From NCBI RefSeq assembly GCF_030812215.1, contig NZ_JAUSSG010000008.1, positions 248,001 to 312,000 on the forward strand: a stretch of DNA of 64,000 bases. Direction: 5' to 3'. The translations under genes were made by a program, and so were the position numbers. The notes beneath the pieces were generated by a model. The model had not been told where the DNA came from. It did not search any database and saw only the letters and a program-made list of their open reading frames with translations. This stretch comes from Variovorax boronicumulans (lineage in GTDB: Bacteria; Pseudomonadota; Gammaproteobacteria; Burkholderiales; Burkholderiaceae_C). Numbering within the stretch: position 1 is the stretch's first letter; each line of letters begins with the position of its first letter. Of the stretch, positions 26,340-36,881 are shown piece by piece.

Positions 26340-27452
26340 TCAGGCCGTAGCGGTCTCGGCGCGCGCCTTCAGGGGCGCACCGCCGCTGGCCATCCGCACG
26401 CACAGGTCGAAGGCTTGCTGAAGCCCTTCGATCTGCGCGATGCCCTTGCCGGCAATGTCGAAGGCGCTGCCGCTGGCCGATGTGGCCACGGGCACGGGCA
26501 GCCCGCCGTGCAGGGTCACGCCCTGCTCGAAGCCCATGAGCTTCATCGCGATCTGTCCCTGGTCGTGGTACATCGACACCACCGCATCCACGTCGCCGCG
26601 ACGCGCGCCGATGAACACCGTGTCGGGCGAGAACGGGCCGCGTGCGTCGTAGCCTTCGGCGCGCAGCTTCTCGATGGCCGGCGCGATGATCTCGATCTCT
26701 TCCATGCCGATGGAGCCGCCGTCGCCCGCGTGCGGGTTGAGTCCCGTCACCGCGATGCGCGGCTGTGCCACGCCCGCGCGGCGCAGCGCCTGCGCAATGA
26801 TCTTCACCGCGTCGCCCACGCCCTCGACCGTGATGTGGCTCGCCACGTCTTTCAGCGGAATGTGCGAGGTCACGCGCGAGGTCCAGAGCGGCCCGGTGAG
26901 GTTGAACTCGCAGACAAAGCCCGCGACCGCGAAACGCTCCTGCATGTAGCGCAGTTCGTCTTCATGCGTGAGGCCGCCCAGGCGCAGCGAATGCTTGTTG
27001 AGCGGCGCGAAAAGAATCGCGTCGGCCTGCCCGCGCCGCACCACCACGGTCGCGTATTCGAGCGCCTCGAACGAGGCCCGGCCCGAGCGCTCGTTCGACT
27101 CGCCGAGCACCGGGGCCTCGCCCTCCATCCAGTCGCGCAGGTACAGGCTGGGCCGGCCGTCCTCGAAGCGCAGTTCGTCCAGGCTGTCGACCTGCAGCGG
27201 GGCCAGCTTCACGCCCGCCACGCGCTCGCCCTCGGCCAGCACGACCGGGTCGGCGATGAGCAGCACGCGCGCGGCGTCCAGGTTGCGCTGGCGCGCGAGC
27301 AGCTTCACGGCCATTTCGGGGCCGACGCCGCTGGGGTCGCCCAGCAGCACGACGATGCGGGGCTTGGCGGAGATCACGCTCGGGGTTTTCGTTGGCGTAG
27401 ACATGGACATGGGTTCGGAGGTTGAAGTGAGTGGGGTGGAGGGCGGCCTCAT
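26340..27452 (-). CDS. pdxA: PdxA family 4-hydroxythreonine-4-phosphate dehydrogenase
   Basis: Up to 370 residues if the ATG at 27452 is used; it overlaps the Bug-gene stop as ATGA. Met15 (27410) and Met17 (27404) are alternatives, closer to the family's usual length. Metal-dependent NAD(P) dehydrogenase with LLGDPSGVGPEM at its N-terminus, ligand His residues in TSHIPLKDV and MYHDQGQIAMK, and LNPHAGDGG. The biosynthetic enzyme works in pyridoxal-phosphate synthesis. Pairing with a solute receptor and a LysR gene points instead to a catabolic PdxA2-like role on an imported hydroxy acid, which is inference. Confidence 0.85.
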   Translation of the reverse strand: MRPPSTPLTSTSEPMSMSTPTKTPSVISAKPRIVVLLGDPSGVGPEMAVKLLARQRNLDAARVLLIADPVVLAEGERVAGVKLAPLQVDSLDELRFEDGRPSLYLRDWMEGEAPVLGESNERSGRASFEALEYATVVVRRGQADAILFAPLNKHSLRLGGLTHEDELRYMQERFAVAGFVCEFNLTGPLWTSRVTSHIPLKDVASHITVEGVGDAVKIIAQALRRAGVAQPRIAVTGLNPHAGDGGSIGMEEIEIIAPAIEKLRAEGYDARGPFSPDTVFIGARRGDVDAVVSMYHDQGQIAMKLMGFEQGVTLHGGLPVPVATSASGSAFDIAGKGIAQIEGLQQAFDLCVRMASGGAPLKARAETATA

Positions 27453-28423
27453 TCGGCCTTGATGTTGGCGTCGCGCACGAGCTGGCCGTAGTGATCGAAC
27501 TCCTGCTTGTTCATCGCCGCGAACGGGTCGCCGGTCAGCGTGCCGGGCTCGCCGCCCAGGGCCTTGATGCGCGCCTGCACGTCGGCCAGCTTGAGCGTGC
27601 GCACGAGTTCGGCGTTCAGCTTGTCGACCGCGGGGCGGGGCGTGCCGGCCGTCACGTAGAGGCCGTACCAGGTGGACACGTCGGCGCCCTTGATGCCCTG
27701 TTCGGCGAGCGTGGGCACGTCGGGCAGCTCGGGCGAGCGCTGCGGCGCGCTCACCGCCAGCGCGCGGAACTTGCCGGCCTTGATCTGGCCCATGGCCGAG
27801 GAGGTGCTGTCGAACATCATGTCGACCTCGCCCGAGATGATGTCGATGTGCGCCTGCGAGCTGCCCTTGTAGGGTACATGGATCGACTTCATGCCCGTGG
27901 CCAGGTTGAAGGCCTCGCCGCCCACGTGCTGCGTGCTGCCGATGCCCGACGACGCGTACTTGAAGCCGCCGGGCTTCGCGGCCATCGCTGCCACGAGGTC
28001 CTTCACCGATTTGTAGGGCGAGTTGGCCGGCACCACCAGCACGTTGGGCATCACCGCTACAAGGCCGATGGGCGTCAGGTCCTTCAGCGGGTCGTACTTG
28101 AGCTTGAGGATGTGCGGCGCCACCGCCTGCGCGGTGTTGGTGGCCAGCAGGAGCGTGGCGCCGTCGGCCGGCGCGCGCGCGGTGAGTTCGCCGGCGATGG
28201 TGTTGGAGGCGCCGGGGCGGTTCTCCACCGTCACGGGTTGCTTCAGCACTGGAGCGAACTTGTCGGCCAGCACACGCGCGAGGATGTCGGTGCCGCCGCC
28301 GGGCGAGGCGCCGACCATGATGCGCAGCGGCTTGTCCGGGTAGGTCGCTTGCGCACCGGCCGCCGTTGCGGCCAGCGCCAATGCGGCAAGGCTCGCCGCG
28401 CGGGCGAGGAAGGAAAGGCTCAT
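27449..28423 (-). CDS. Bug/TctC-type tripartite tricarboxylate receptor protein
   Basis: 324 residues from the ATG at 28423, chosen for its AGGAGA site 7 bases upstream. Signal peptide MSLSFLARAASLAALALAA..., with cleavage near AGA-QATYPDKPLRI. Periplasmic extracytoplasmic receptor of the Bug family, very expanded in Burkholderiales: PDKPLRIMVGASPGGGTDILAR and VENRPGASNTIAGE are the two ligand-carboxylate loops. No TctA/TctB membrane genes are nearby, which is common for Bug receptors. Cotranscribed with pdxA. Confidence 0.92.
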   Translation of the reverse strand: MSLSFLARAASLAALALAATAAGAQATYPDKPLRIMVGASPGGGTDILARVLADKFAPVLKQPVTVENRPGASNTIAGELTARAPADGATLLLATNTAQAVAPHILKLKYDPLKDLTPIGLVAVMPNVLVVPANSPYKSVKDLVAAMAAKPGGFKYASSGIGSTQHVGGEAFNLATGMKSIHVPYKGSSQAHIDIISGEVDMMFDSTSSAMGQIKAGKFRALAVSAPQRSPELPDVPTLAEQGIKGADVSTWYGLYVTAGTPRPAVDKLNAELVRTLKLADVQARIKALGGEPGTLTGDPFAAMNKQEFDHYGQLVRDANIKAE

Positions 28424-28515
28424 CGGGTTGTCTCCTGTTTTGTTTGGCCCGAGCCTACGGAGCTTCACCTGTGCAATCCAATCGTAAAAGTCCGAAGGTC
28501 CATATACTTTTGTGC

Positions 28516-29460
28516 ATGACCGATGCGACCCCGGGCCTGACCGATGCCTCGCTGATGCTCCATGTGCGGCCGCGCCAGTTGCTGCTTTTGGCCCGGCTCG
28601 ACGCCCACCGCCACCTCGGGCGCGCGGCCGAAGCCATGAACATCAGCCAGCCCGCCGCCACCAAGCTGCTGCAGCAACTGGAAGATTCGCTCGGCGAAAA
28701 GCTCTTCGAGCGCCTCGCGCGCGGCATGGAGCCCACGCCCTACGGCGAGATCTTGATCCGCTACGCCCGCCGCGTGCTCAGCGACTTCGGCACCGCGCGC
28801 GAGGAAATGATGGCGCTGCGCTCGGGCCTCCGCGGCGCGCTGCGCGTGGGCAGCGTGCCCGGCGCGGTGGCCGAGCTGCTGGCACCGGCGCTGGTGGAAT
28901 ACCACCGCCGCCATCCGCAGGTCGCGGTGTCGGTGGTGGTCGAGACCAGCGACGTGATGCAGGCGCAGCTGGAGCAGGGCGACGTCGATCTCGTGCTGGG
29001 CCGGCTCACCGACAGCCACGACGAGGCGAAGTACGCGAGCGTGCCGCTGCTGGGCGAATCGCAGGTGGCGGTGGTGCGCGCGGCGCACCCGGTGCTCGAG
29101 CGCACCACCCCGGTCACGCTGGCCGAGATGGCAGGCTGGTCGTGGGTGCTGCAGCCGCCGGGCTCGCCGCAGCGTGGGCGCTTCGAGGCGGCGATGCGGG
29201 AGGCGGGCATCCAGGCGCGGCTGGACATCATCGAAACGGCATCGCCCATCGCCATCACGGCGCTGCTGGAGAACTCCGACATGGCGGCCGTGATGCCGGC
29301 CTCGCAGGCCGACCATTACGCCCGGCTGGGTGTGCTGCGCACCGTGCCGGTGGAACTGCCGGTGCGGGTGCCGCCCATCTGCCTCATCACCCGCGAGGAC
29401 CGGGCGCTCTCGCCGGCGGCCGCGCAGTTTCGGCGCCAGCTGCTCGGCGGCGGCGCCTGA
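28516..29460 (+). CDS. LysR-family transcriptional regulator
   Basis: 314 residues from MTDATPGLTDASLML. N-terminal winged helix-turn-helix (about residues 18-77: HLGRAAEAMNISQPAATKLL), then a LysR effector domain from about residue 105 (GALRVGSVPGAVAELLAPAL). Divergent from the Bug receptor and pdxA genes across 92 bases, the classic layout of a LysR activator and its target operon. The effector is probably the ligand of the Bug receptor or a breakdown product. Confidence 0.93.
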   Translation: MTDATPGLTDASLMLHVRPRQLLLLARLDAHRHLGRAAEAMNISQPAATKLLQQLEDSLGEKLFERLARGMEPTPYGEILIRYARRVLSDFGTAREEMMALRSGLRGALRVGSVPGAVAELLAPALVEYHRRHPQVAVSVVVETSDVMQAQLEQGDVDLVLGRLTDSHDEAKYASVPLLGESQVAVVRAAHPVLERTTPVTLAEMAGWSWVLQPPGSPQRGRFEAAMREAGIQARLDIIETASPIAITALLENSDMAAVMPASQADHYARLGVLRTVPVELPVRVPPICLITREDRALSPAAAQFRRQLLGGGA

Positions 29461-29639
29461 AGCCTTTGGGCTGCTGTTTTCCATGCTGTATTGCGTTAAC
29501 TAGGGATTTCACTAGCCAACCAGTGCATGAAAGTACTGGAGGTAACCGACGAAGTACCAAAACTGCAATTGAGTTTCTCCAGAATCCTCCCCACGGCGAC
29601 CCGACACCAAGAGGGCGTCGCTCACCTCTAGGAGACAAC

Positions 29640-30950
29640 ATGAAGCGATTTCTGAAAGCCGGCCTCGTCCTCGCACTTCTCGGCACGGGGCTCGTGTCCC
29701 AGGCCGCCACCGAACTCGTGATCGCGACCGTGAACAACGGCCACATGATCGAGATGCAGAAGCTCACCCCCTTCTTCGAGAAAGCCAACCCCGACATCAA
29801 GCTCAAGTGGGTCACGCTGGAAGAAGGCACGCTGCGCCAGCGCGTGACCACCGACATCGCCACCAAGGGCGGCCAGTTCGACGTGATGACCATCGGCCTG
29901 TACGAAGCGCCGATCTGGTCGAAGAAGGGCTGGCTGCAGCCCATCGCCACCGACGCCGCCTATGACGCGGACGACCTGCTGCCCGCCATTCGCGCCGGCC
30001 TGTCGTACGAAGGCAAGCTCTACGCAGCGCCCTTCTACGGCGAGAGCTCGATGCTCATGTACCGCAAGGACCTGGCCGACAAGGTCGGCTTCAAGATGCC
30101 CGAGCAGCCCACCTGGAACCAGGTGAAGGAGCTGGCCGGCAAGATCCACGACCCGAAGGCGGGCGTCTACGGCATGTGCCTGCGCGGCAAGCCGGGCTGG
30201 GGCGACAACATGGCCTTCCTCACGACGCTGGTCAACACCAACGGCGGCCAGTGGTTCGACATGCAGTGGAAGCCGCAGATCGACACCAAGCCCTGGAAGG
30301 ACGCGATCAACTTCTACGTCGACCTGATGAAGGCCTACGGCCCGCCGGGCGCCTCGGCCAACAGCTTCAACGAGAACCTGGCGCTGTTCAACGAAGGCAA
30401 GTGCGGCATGTGGGTGGACGCGACCATCGCGGCCTCGTTCATCAGCGATCCGAAGCAGTCGAAGGTGGCCGACAAGGTGGCCTTCGCACAGGCACCCGTC
30501 GCCGTGACGCCCAAGGGCGCCAACTGGCTGTGGACCTGGAACCTGGCGATTCCCGCCAGTTCGACCAAGGGCGCCGCCGCGCAGACCTTCGTGAAGTGGG
30601 CGACCTCCAAGGAGTACGTCAACCTCGTGGCCAAGGAGCACGGCTGGGGCACCGTGCCCACCGGCACGCGCAAGTCGACCTATGCGAACCCCGAGTTCCA
30701 GAAGGTGGCCAAGTTCGCCGCCGCAGAGAAGAAGGCCATCGACAGTGCCAACCTGAGCGACAGCACGCTGCCCAAGTCGCCGTACGTCGGCGTGCAGTAC
30801 GCGGCCATTCCCGAGTTCCAGGCCATCGGCACCGGCGTGGGCCAGCAGATGAGCGCGGCGCTGTCGGGCAAGGTCACGGTCGACCAGGCGCTGAAGACCT
30901 CGCAGACGCTGGCCGAGCGCGAGATCAAGAAGTCGGGCCAGTACAAGTAA
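29640..30950 (+). CDS. Polyol ABC transporter substrate-binding protein (SmoE-like)
   Basis: 436 residues starting at MKRFLKAGLVLALLGTG after AGGAG. Signal peptide to about residue 22 (VSQA). Family 1 sugar-binding protein close to sorbitol/mannitol binding proteins: TELVIATVNNGHMIEMQKL, the domain hinge near FYGESSMLMYRKDL and GMWVDATIAASF. Binds the sugar alcohol in the periplasm and opens a ten-gene polyol locus. The 179 bases upstream separate it from the LysR gene and presumably hold its promoter, but I cannot assign one with confidence. Confidence 0.93.
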   Translation: MKRFLKAGLVLALLGTGLVSQAATELVIATVNNGHMIEMQKLTPFFEKANPDIKLKWVTLEEGTLRQRVTTDIATKGGQFDVMTIGLYEAPIWSKKGWLQPIATDAAYDADDLLPAIRAGLSYEGKLYAAPFYGESSMLMYRKDLADKVGFKMPEQPTWNQVKELAGKIHDPKAGVYGMCLRGKPGWGDNMAFLTTLVNTNGGQWFDMQWKPQIDTKPWKDAINFYVDLMKAYGPPGASANSFNENLALFNEGKCGMWVDATIAASFISDPKQSKVADKVAFAQAPVAVTPKGANWLWTWNLAIPASSTKGAAAQTFVKWATSKEYVNLVAKEHGWGTVPTGTRKSTYANPEFQKVAKFAAAEKKAIDSANLSDSTLPKSPYVGVQYAAIPEFQAIGTGVGQQMSAALSGKVTVDQALKTSQTLAEREIKKSGQYK

Positions 30951-30960
30951 AAGAGTGCCT

Positions 30961-31075
30961 GTTTCCCTCTCCCCCCGGGGAGAGGGCCAGGGTGAGGGCG
31001 CGGCGCGTCCACGATCGCCGCCGCATGCCCCCGCCCCAACCCTCCCCGCCCGCGGGAGAGGGGGCAACGGCCAGC
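30961..31075. repeat. Inverted pair of C/G-rich palindromic repeats
   Basis: CCCTCTCCCCCCGGGGAGAGGG on the left, and an inverted degenerate copy on the right (CCCTCCCCGCCCGCGGGAGAGG). This CTCTCC...GGAGAG motif recurs in many proteobacterial intergenic regions. Between the binding-protein and permease genes it may stabilise the upstream mRNA or attenuate transcription. Confidence 0.6.
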
Positions 31076-31094
31076 AGCCAGAGAGGAACACACA

Positions 31095-31952
31095 ATGAAA
31101 AGACTCCTGCCCCGGGCCCTCATGGCGCCCGCAGTGCTCACGCTCTTCCTCTGGATGATCGTGCCGCTCCTGATGACGTTGTATTTCTCCTTCGTGAACT
31201 ACAACCTCATGCAGCCCGGCGAACGCACGTTCGCGGGCATCGAGAACTTTCACTACTTCGTCACCGATCCGGACTTCTGGCCCGCCACCTGGAACACGCT
31301 GCTGCTGATCGGCAGCGTGATCGTCATCACGGTGGTGTTCGGCGTGCTGCTCGCGCTGCTGGTGAACGAACCGTTCCCGGGTCGCGGCATCGTGCGGGTG
31401 CTGCTGATCTCGCCGTTCTTCGTCATGCCGGCAGTCAACGCGCTGCTGTGGAAGCACATGATGATGAACCCCATCTACGGCATCCTGGCCGACGTGTGGC
31501 GCTTCTTCGGCGCGCAGCCCGTGGACTGGCTCACCGACGTGCCCTTGCTCTCGGTGATCATCATGGTGGCCTGGCAGTGGCTGCCCTTCGCATGCCTCAT
31601 CTTCATCACCTCGCTGCAGTCGCTCGACCGCGAACAGATGGAGGCCGCGCGCATGGACGGCGCGAGTTCGTTCCAGCGCTTCTTCTATCTCACCATTCCG
31701 CACCTGGGCCGCCCGATGGCCGTGGTGATCATGATCGAGATGATCTTCCTGCTCAGCGTGTTCGCCGAGATCGCCATCACCACCAATGGCGGCCCGGGCA
31801 ACGAGAGCACGAACATGACCTACCTGATCTTCAAGCAGTCGCTGATGAATTTCGACGTGGGCGTGGCCTCCGCCGGTGCGCTGTTCGCGGTGGTGCTGGC
31901 CAACATCGTGGCGGTGTTCCTCATTCGCATCATCGGCAAGAACCTGGACTGA
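31095..31952 (+). CDS. Polyol ABC transporter permease (SmoF/MalF-like)
   Basis: 285 residues from MKRLLPRALMAPAVL after GAGAGGAA. Six membrane helices and the EAA loop EQMEAARMDGASSFQRFFYL that contacts the ATPase. Lacks the large periplasmic insert of MalF, as usual for polyol permeases. Partner of the permease starting 11 bases downstream. Confidence 0.94.
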   Translation: MKRLLPRALMAPAVLTLFLWMIVPLLMTLYFSFVNYNLMQPGERTFAGIENFHYFVTDPDFWPATWNTLLLIGSVIVITVVFGVLLALLVNEPFPGRGIVRVLLISPFFVMPAVNALLWKHMMMNPIYGILADVWRFFGAQPVDWLTDVPLLSVIIMVAWQWLPFACLIFITSLQSLDREQMEAARMDGASSFQRFFYLTIPHLGRPMAVVIMIEMIFLLSVFAEIAITTNGGPGNESTNMTYLIFKQSLMNFDVGVASAGALFAVVLANIVAVFLIRIIGKNLD

Positions 31953-31962
31953 AGGAACGACC

Positions 31963-32787
31963 ATGCAACCCAGCAACTTCCTTCCCCAGCTGCTGCGCAC
32001 CGTCGGTGCGTGGGCCGTGGCGCTGCTCCTGTTCTTTCCGCTCGGCTGGCTGTTTCTCACGGCCTTCAAGACGGAGCTGCAGGCGATCCATGTGCCGCCG
32101 CTTTTCATCTTCGAGCCCACGCTCGACAACTTCGGCGAAGTGCAGCGCCGCAGCGACTACCTGCTGTATGCGCGCAACTCGCTCATCACCAGCCTGGGCT
32201 CGACGATCCTCGGCCTGCTGATCGCGGCACCCGCCGCGTACTCGATGGCGTTCTTCCGCACGAAGAAGACGCGCGACATCCTCATGTGGATGCTCTCCAC
32301 CAAGATGATGCCGGCCGTCGGTGCGCTGGTGCCGATCTACGTGCTCGCGCAGACCGCGGGCATGCTGGATTCGCTCACCGCGCTCACCATCGTGTTCACG
32401 CTGTCGAACCTGCCGATCATGGTGTGGATGCTCTACAGCGCCTACAAGGACATTCCGAACGAAATCCTGGAAGCCGCGCGCATGGATGGCGCGAGCCTGT
32501 GGACCGAGTTCCGCCATGTCGTGATGCCGCTGTCGGTCGGCGGGCTCGCATCGACCGGTCTGCTGTGCCTGGTGCTGAGCTGGAACGAGGCTTTCTGGGC
32601 GCTGAACCTCACCTCCGCCAAGGCCGGCACGCTGGCGACGCTGATCGCCTCGTACTCCAGCCCCGAGGGCCTGTTCTGGGCCAAGTTGTCGGCCGCCTCG
32701 CTGATGGCGATTGCGCCCATCGTCGTGTTCGGCTGGTTCAGCCAAAAGCAGTTGGTGCAAGGCCTGACCTTCGGCGCCGTCAAGTAA
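31963..32787 (+). CDS. Polyol ABC transporter permease (SmoG/MalG-like)
   Basis: 274 residues from MQPSNFLPQLLRTVG; upstream in-frame codons overlap the previous gene and are discarded. Second half of the membrane channel: first helix ALLLFFPLGWLFLTAFK, EAA loop EILEAARMDGASLWTEFRHV and the C-terminal FSQKQLVQGLTFGAVK typical of MalG-type proteins. Confidence 0.94.
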   Translation: MQPSNFLPQLLRTVGAWAVALLLFFPLGWLFLTAFKTELQAIHVPPLFIFEPTLDNFGEVQRRSDYLLYARNSLITSLGSTILGLLIAAPAAYSMAFFRTKKTRDILMWMLSTKMMPAVGALVPIYVLAQTAGMLDSLTALTIVFTLSNLPIMVWMLYSAYKDIPNEILEAARMDGASLWTEFRHVVMPLSVGGLASTGLLCLVLSWNEAFWALNLTSAKAGTLATLIASYSSPEGLFWAKLSAASLMAIAPIVVFGWFSQKQLVQGLTFGAVK

Positions 32788-32804
32788 AGAAAGGGAGACA
32801 TCTC

Positions 32805-33845
<1,041 letters not shown>

Positions 33846-33869
33846 TTTTTCTTTGACGGACATTTCCCC

Positions 33870-35306
33870 GTGACTCTCGCAGCAGCGTCTATTGCGCAAA
33901 CACCACCGGTTCTCTCTGAGTTCACGGTGCTTCACCTGGGCCTGGGTTCGTTCCACCGCGCCCACCAGGCCGTCTACCTGCAGCGGCTGATCGAGGCGGG
34001 CGACACCCGCTGGTCGCTGTCGGGCGCCAACATCCGGCCCGACATGGCCGAGGTCGTCGCTGCCCTGCGGGCGCAGGGCGGGCGCTACACGCTGGAGACG
34101 GTGTCGCCCGCGGGCGAGTACCGCTACGAGCGGATCGAGGCGATCCGCGAGGTGCTGCCTTATGAGCCCTCGCTCGCCGCGGTGATCGCGCGCGGCGCGG
34201 CGCCGTCGACGCGCATCGTCTCGTTCACCGTGACCGAGGCGGGCTACTACCTCGACGCGAAGGACAACAGGCTCGACCTGTCGTTCGCGGACCTCGCCGC
34301 CGACATCGAACGCGCGCGGCGCGGCGAGGCGGGGGAGACGATCTACGGCGCGGTGTGCGCGATCCTGCGTGCGCGCAAGGCGGCGGGCTCGGGCCCGGTC
34401 ACGCTGCTGAACTGCGACAACCTGCGCCACAACGGCGACCGCTTCCACGGCGGGCTCTTGCAGTTCATCGAGCGCACGGGCGATGCCGACCTGCTGGCTT
34501 GGACCGGCGCCAACACCCGCTGCCCGAACGCGATGGTCGACCGCATCACGCCACGGCCGCCGCCCGAGCTGCGCGCGCGCGTGCTGGCCGCCACCGGCCG
34601 CGACGACGCCGCGCCGATCACGGGCGAGAGCTTCATCCAGTGGGTCATCGAGGACAACTTCATCGCCGGCCGGCCCGACTGGGGGCGCGTGGGCGTGGAA
34701 CTGGTCGCGTCGGTGCAGCCGTATGAAGAGGCCAAGATCCGCATCCTCAACGCGACGCACAGTTGCATCGCCTGGGCGGGCACGCTGATCGGCCTCGAAT
34801 TCATCCACGAAGGCACGCACGATGCCGCCGTCCGCAAGATGGCCTACGACTACGTGACCGACGACGTCATCCCCTGCCTGAGCCCGAGCCCCATCGACCT
34901 CGCGGCCTACCGCGACGTGGTGCTCGACCGCTTCGGCAACCCCGCGATCCGCGACACCAACCAGCGCGTGGCGGCGGACGGTTTCTCCAAGATCCCGGGC
35001 TTCATCGCGCCGACCGTGCGCGAGCGCCTGGCCGCGGGGCAGGGCATCGACAGCGTGGCGATGCTGCCGGCGCTGTTCCTCGCCTTCCTGCAGCGCTGGC
35101 ATCGCGGCGCGCTGCCCTATGCCTACCAGGACCAAAGCATGGACGAGGCGGTGGCGCACGCGATCTGCGATGCGGCCGATCCGGTCGCCGCGCTGTGCGC
35201 CGACGCGGGCCTGTGGGGCGACCTCGCGGGCGATGCGCGGCTGGTCGAGGCGGTACGCAAGGCCAGCGCACGGGTCGTGCGTTTTGTCGAAGGCGACGTG
35301 AAATGA
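33870..35306 (+). CDS. Mannitol/arabitol 2-dehydrogenase (long-chain polyol dehydrogenase)
   Basis: 478 residues from a GTG at 33870. Long-chain NAD-dependent polyol dehydrogenase family: N-terminal VLHLGLGSFHRAHQAVYLQ cofactor region and the catalytic lysine/asparagine/histidine block KIRILNATHSCIAWAG near residue 290. Oxidises mannitol to fructose or D-arabitol to D-xylulose; the presence of both fructokinase and xylulokinase genes downstream suggests it does both. Its stop overlaps the next start (ATGA). Confidence 0.93.
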   Translation: MTLAAASIAQTPPVLSEFTVLHLGLGSFHRAHQAVYLQRLIEAGDTRWSLSGANIRPDMAEVVAALRAQGGRYTLETVSPAGEYRYERIEAIREVLPYEPSLAAVIARGAAPSTRIVSFTVTEAGYYLDAKDNRLDLSFADLAADIERARRGEAGETIYGAVCAILRARKAAGSGPVTLLNCDNLRHNGDRFHGGLLQFIERTGDADLLAWTGANTRCPNAMVDRITPRPPPELRARVLAATGRDDAAPITGESFIQWVIEDNFIAGRPDWGRVGVELVASVQPYEEAKIRILNATHSCIAWAGTLIGLEFIHEGTHDAAVRKMAYDYVTDDVIPCLSPSPIDLAAYRDVVLDRFGNPAIRDTNQRVAADGFSKIPGFIAPTVRERLAAGQGIDSVAMLPALFLAFLQRWHRGALPYAYQDQSMDEAVAHAICDAADPVAALCADAGLWGDLAGDARLVEAVRKASARVVRFVEGDVK

Positions 35307-36091
35307 GCGGCCGCCTGCAAGACCGCCATGTGCTGCTGACCGGTGCGGGCGGCGGCATCGGTCTTGCGGTGGCCGAGGCCTGCATCGCCGAGGGTGCGCG
35401 CTGCAGCGTGGTCGACCGTGCGGCCGGTGCGCCGGACGCGGTGCGCGCGGTGCAGCAGCGCCATCCCGGCAGCCTTGTCTACATCGCGGCCGACGTTACG
35501 CGCACGCAAGACATCCAGCGCCTGCTGGCAGAGGCGCTTGCCGCCTTCGGCCCCGTCCACACGCTTTTCAACAACGCCGCAGTGTTCGATCTCGCACCGC
35601 TGCTGGAGAGCGATGAAGCCTCGTTCGACAAGCTCTTCGCGGTCAACGTGAAGGGCATGTTCTTCGTGATGCAGGCCGTGCTGCGCCACATGGTGGAGGC
35701 CGGCACAGAGGGCGCGTCGGTCATCAACATGGCCTCGCAGGCCGGGCGCCGCGGCGAGGCGCTGGTGTCGCATTACTGCGCGACCAAGGCGGCTGTCATC
35801 AGCTACACGCAGAGCGCCGCGCTCGCGATGGCGCCGCACGGCATCCGCGTCAACGGCATCGCGCCGGGCGTGGTCGACACGCCGATGTGGGACCACGTCG
35901 ACAGCCTGTTCGCCAGGGCCGAAGGGCTGCCGCCTGGCGAGAAGAAGCGTCGCGTGGGGCTCGAGGTGCCGCTCGGGCGCATGGGCGTGCCGGGCGACAT
36001 CGCGGGCGCCGCGGTGTTCCTCGCCAGCGACGAGGCACGCTACATCACGGCGCAGACGCTGAACGTCGATGGCGGCAACGTCATGAGCTGA
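35303..36091 (+). CDS. Short-chain dehydrogenase, probable polyol (sorbitol) dehydrogenase
   Basis: 262 residues; the ATG overlaps the preceding stop. Classical SDR with TGAGGGIG (13-20) for NAD(P), NNA (90-92), Ser145 and the YCATK catalytic pair Tyr158/Lys162; the C-terminal ITAQTLNVDGGNVMS is typical. By context it oxidises sorbitol to fructose (SmoS-like) or another polyol brought in by the transporter. Substrate assignment is by neighbourhood only. Confidence 0.9.
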   Translation: MSGRLQDRHVLLTGAGGGIGLAVAEACIAEGARCSVVDRAAGAPDAVRAVQQRHPGSLVYIAADVTRTQDIQRLLAEALAAFGPVHTLFNNAAVFDLAPLLESDEASFDKLFAVNVKGMFFVMQAVLRHMVEAGTEGASVINMASQAGRRGEALVSHYCATKAAVISYTQSAALAMAPHGIRVNGIAPGVVDTPMWDHVDSLFARAEGLPPGEKKRRVGLEVPLGRMGVPGDIAGAAVFLASDEARYITAQTLNVDGGNVMS

Positions 36092-36190
36092 AATGAGGGC
36101 GGATAAGAAAGTATCGGGACCTCTCACTTTGGTGCGGTGAAATCCGCCCGGCTCGGTGAGAAGATCGGTTTTCCTTGCAGCACGCAACCC

Positions 36191-36862
36191 ATGAACGAAG
36201 ACTTCCATCTCTACCTCGACAGCGCCGACCTGGCAGAGTTGAAAACCTGCCTGCCGCACCCGGTTGTCCACGGTGTGACGACCAACCCGACGCTGCTGAA
36301 ACGCGCGGGTGTCGGCCGCGGCGAGGTGCCCGGCCTGCTCAAGCGCTGCCTCGACTTTGGGGCGCGGCAGGTGCAGGCGCAGGTGTATTCGAGCGAGGTC
36401 GACGGCATGCTCGAAGACGCGAAAGCACTGCTCTCGCACTTCGACCGCGGCCAGCTGGTCGTCAAGATTCCCGCCACGCGCCAGGGCCTCGATGCCGGCG
36501 CGCGGCTCATCGCGCAAGGCGTGCCCGTGACGTGGACGGCCGTGTACGCCCCCGAGCAGGCGCACTTCGCCGCGCAACTGGGCGCGGCCTATGCGGCGCC
36601 GTATCTCGGGCGGCTCGAGGACGCGGGTGTCGACGGATTGGGGCTCATCGCGCAGATGCAGGCGCTGGTCGCGCAGCGGCCTTCGCCCCGCACGCGCCTC
36701 CTGGTGGCGAGCATCCGGTCGCGCGAGGCGTACCTGTCGCTGCTGGCGCTGGGCGTCGGGGCCATCACGATCCCGCCGCGCCTTTTTGCCGAACTGCTGG
36801 ACCATCCGGCCACGCTGGCCGCCGAGCGCGGCTTCCTTGCCGATGCCGGTGATCTGACCTGA
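36191..36862 (+). CDS. Fructose-6-phosphate aldolase / transaldolase-like protein
   Basis: 223 residues from the ATG at 36191 (MNEDFHLYLDSADLAEL); an ATG 54 bases upstream adds codons unlike the family. Small transaldolase of the FSA/TalC class: VVHGVTTNPTLL, Schiff-base Lys92 in LVVKIPATRQG, and TWTAVYAPEQA. E. coli FSA cleaves fructose-6-phosphate to dihydroxyacetone and glyceraldehyde-3-phosphate. Here it sits between a polyol dehydrogenase and fructokinase, so it could split or remodel the sugar phosphate made by the kinase. Slightly divergent from the FSA consensus. Confidence 0.85.
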   Translation: MNEDFHLYLDSADLAELKTCLPHPVVHGVTTNPTLLKRAGVGRGEVPGLLKRCLDFGARQVQAQVYSSEVDGMLEDAKALLSHFDRGQLVVKIPATRQGLDAGARLIAQGVPVTWTAVYAPEQAHFAAQLGAAYAAPYLGRLEDAGVDGLGLIAQMQALVAQRPSPRTRLLVASIRSREAYLSLLALGVGAITIPPRLFAELLDHPATLAAERGFLADAGDLT

Positions 36863-36881
36863 TCCACAAGATTCAAGAATC

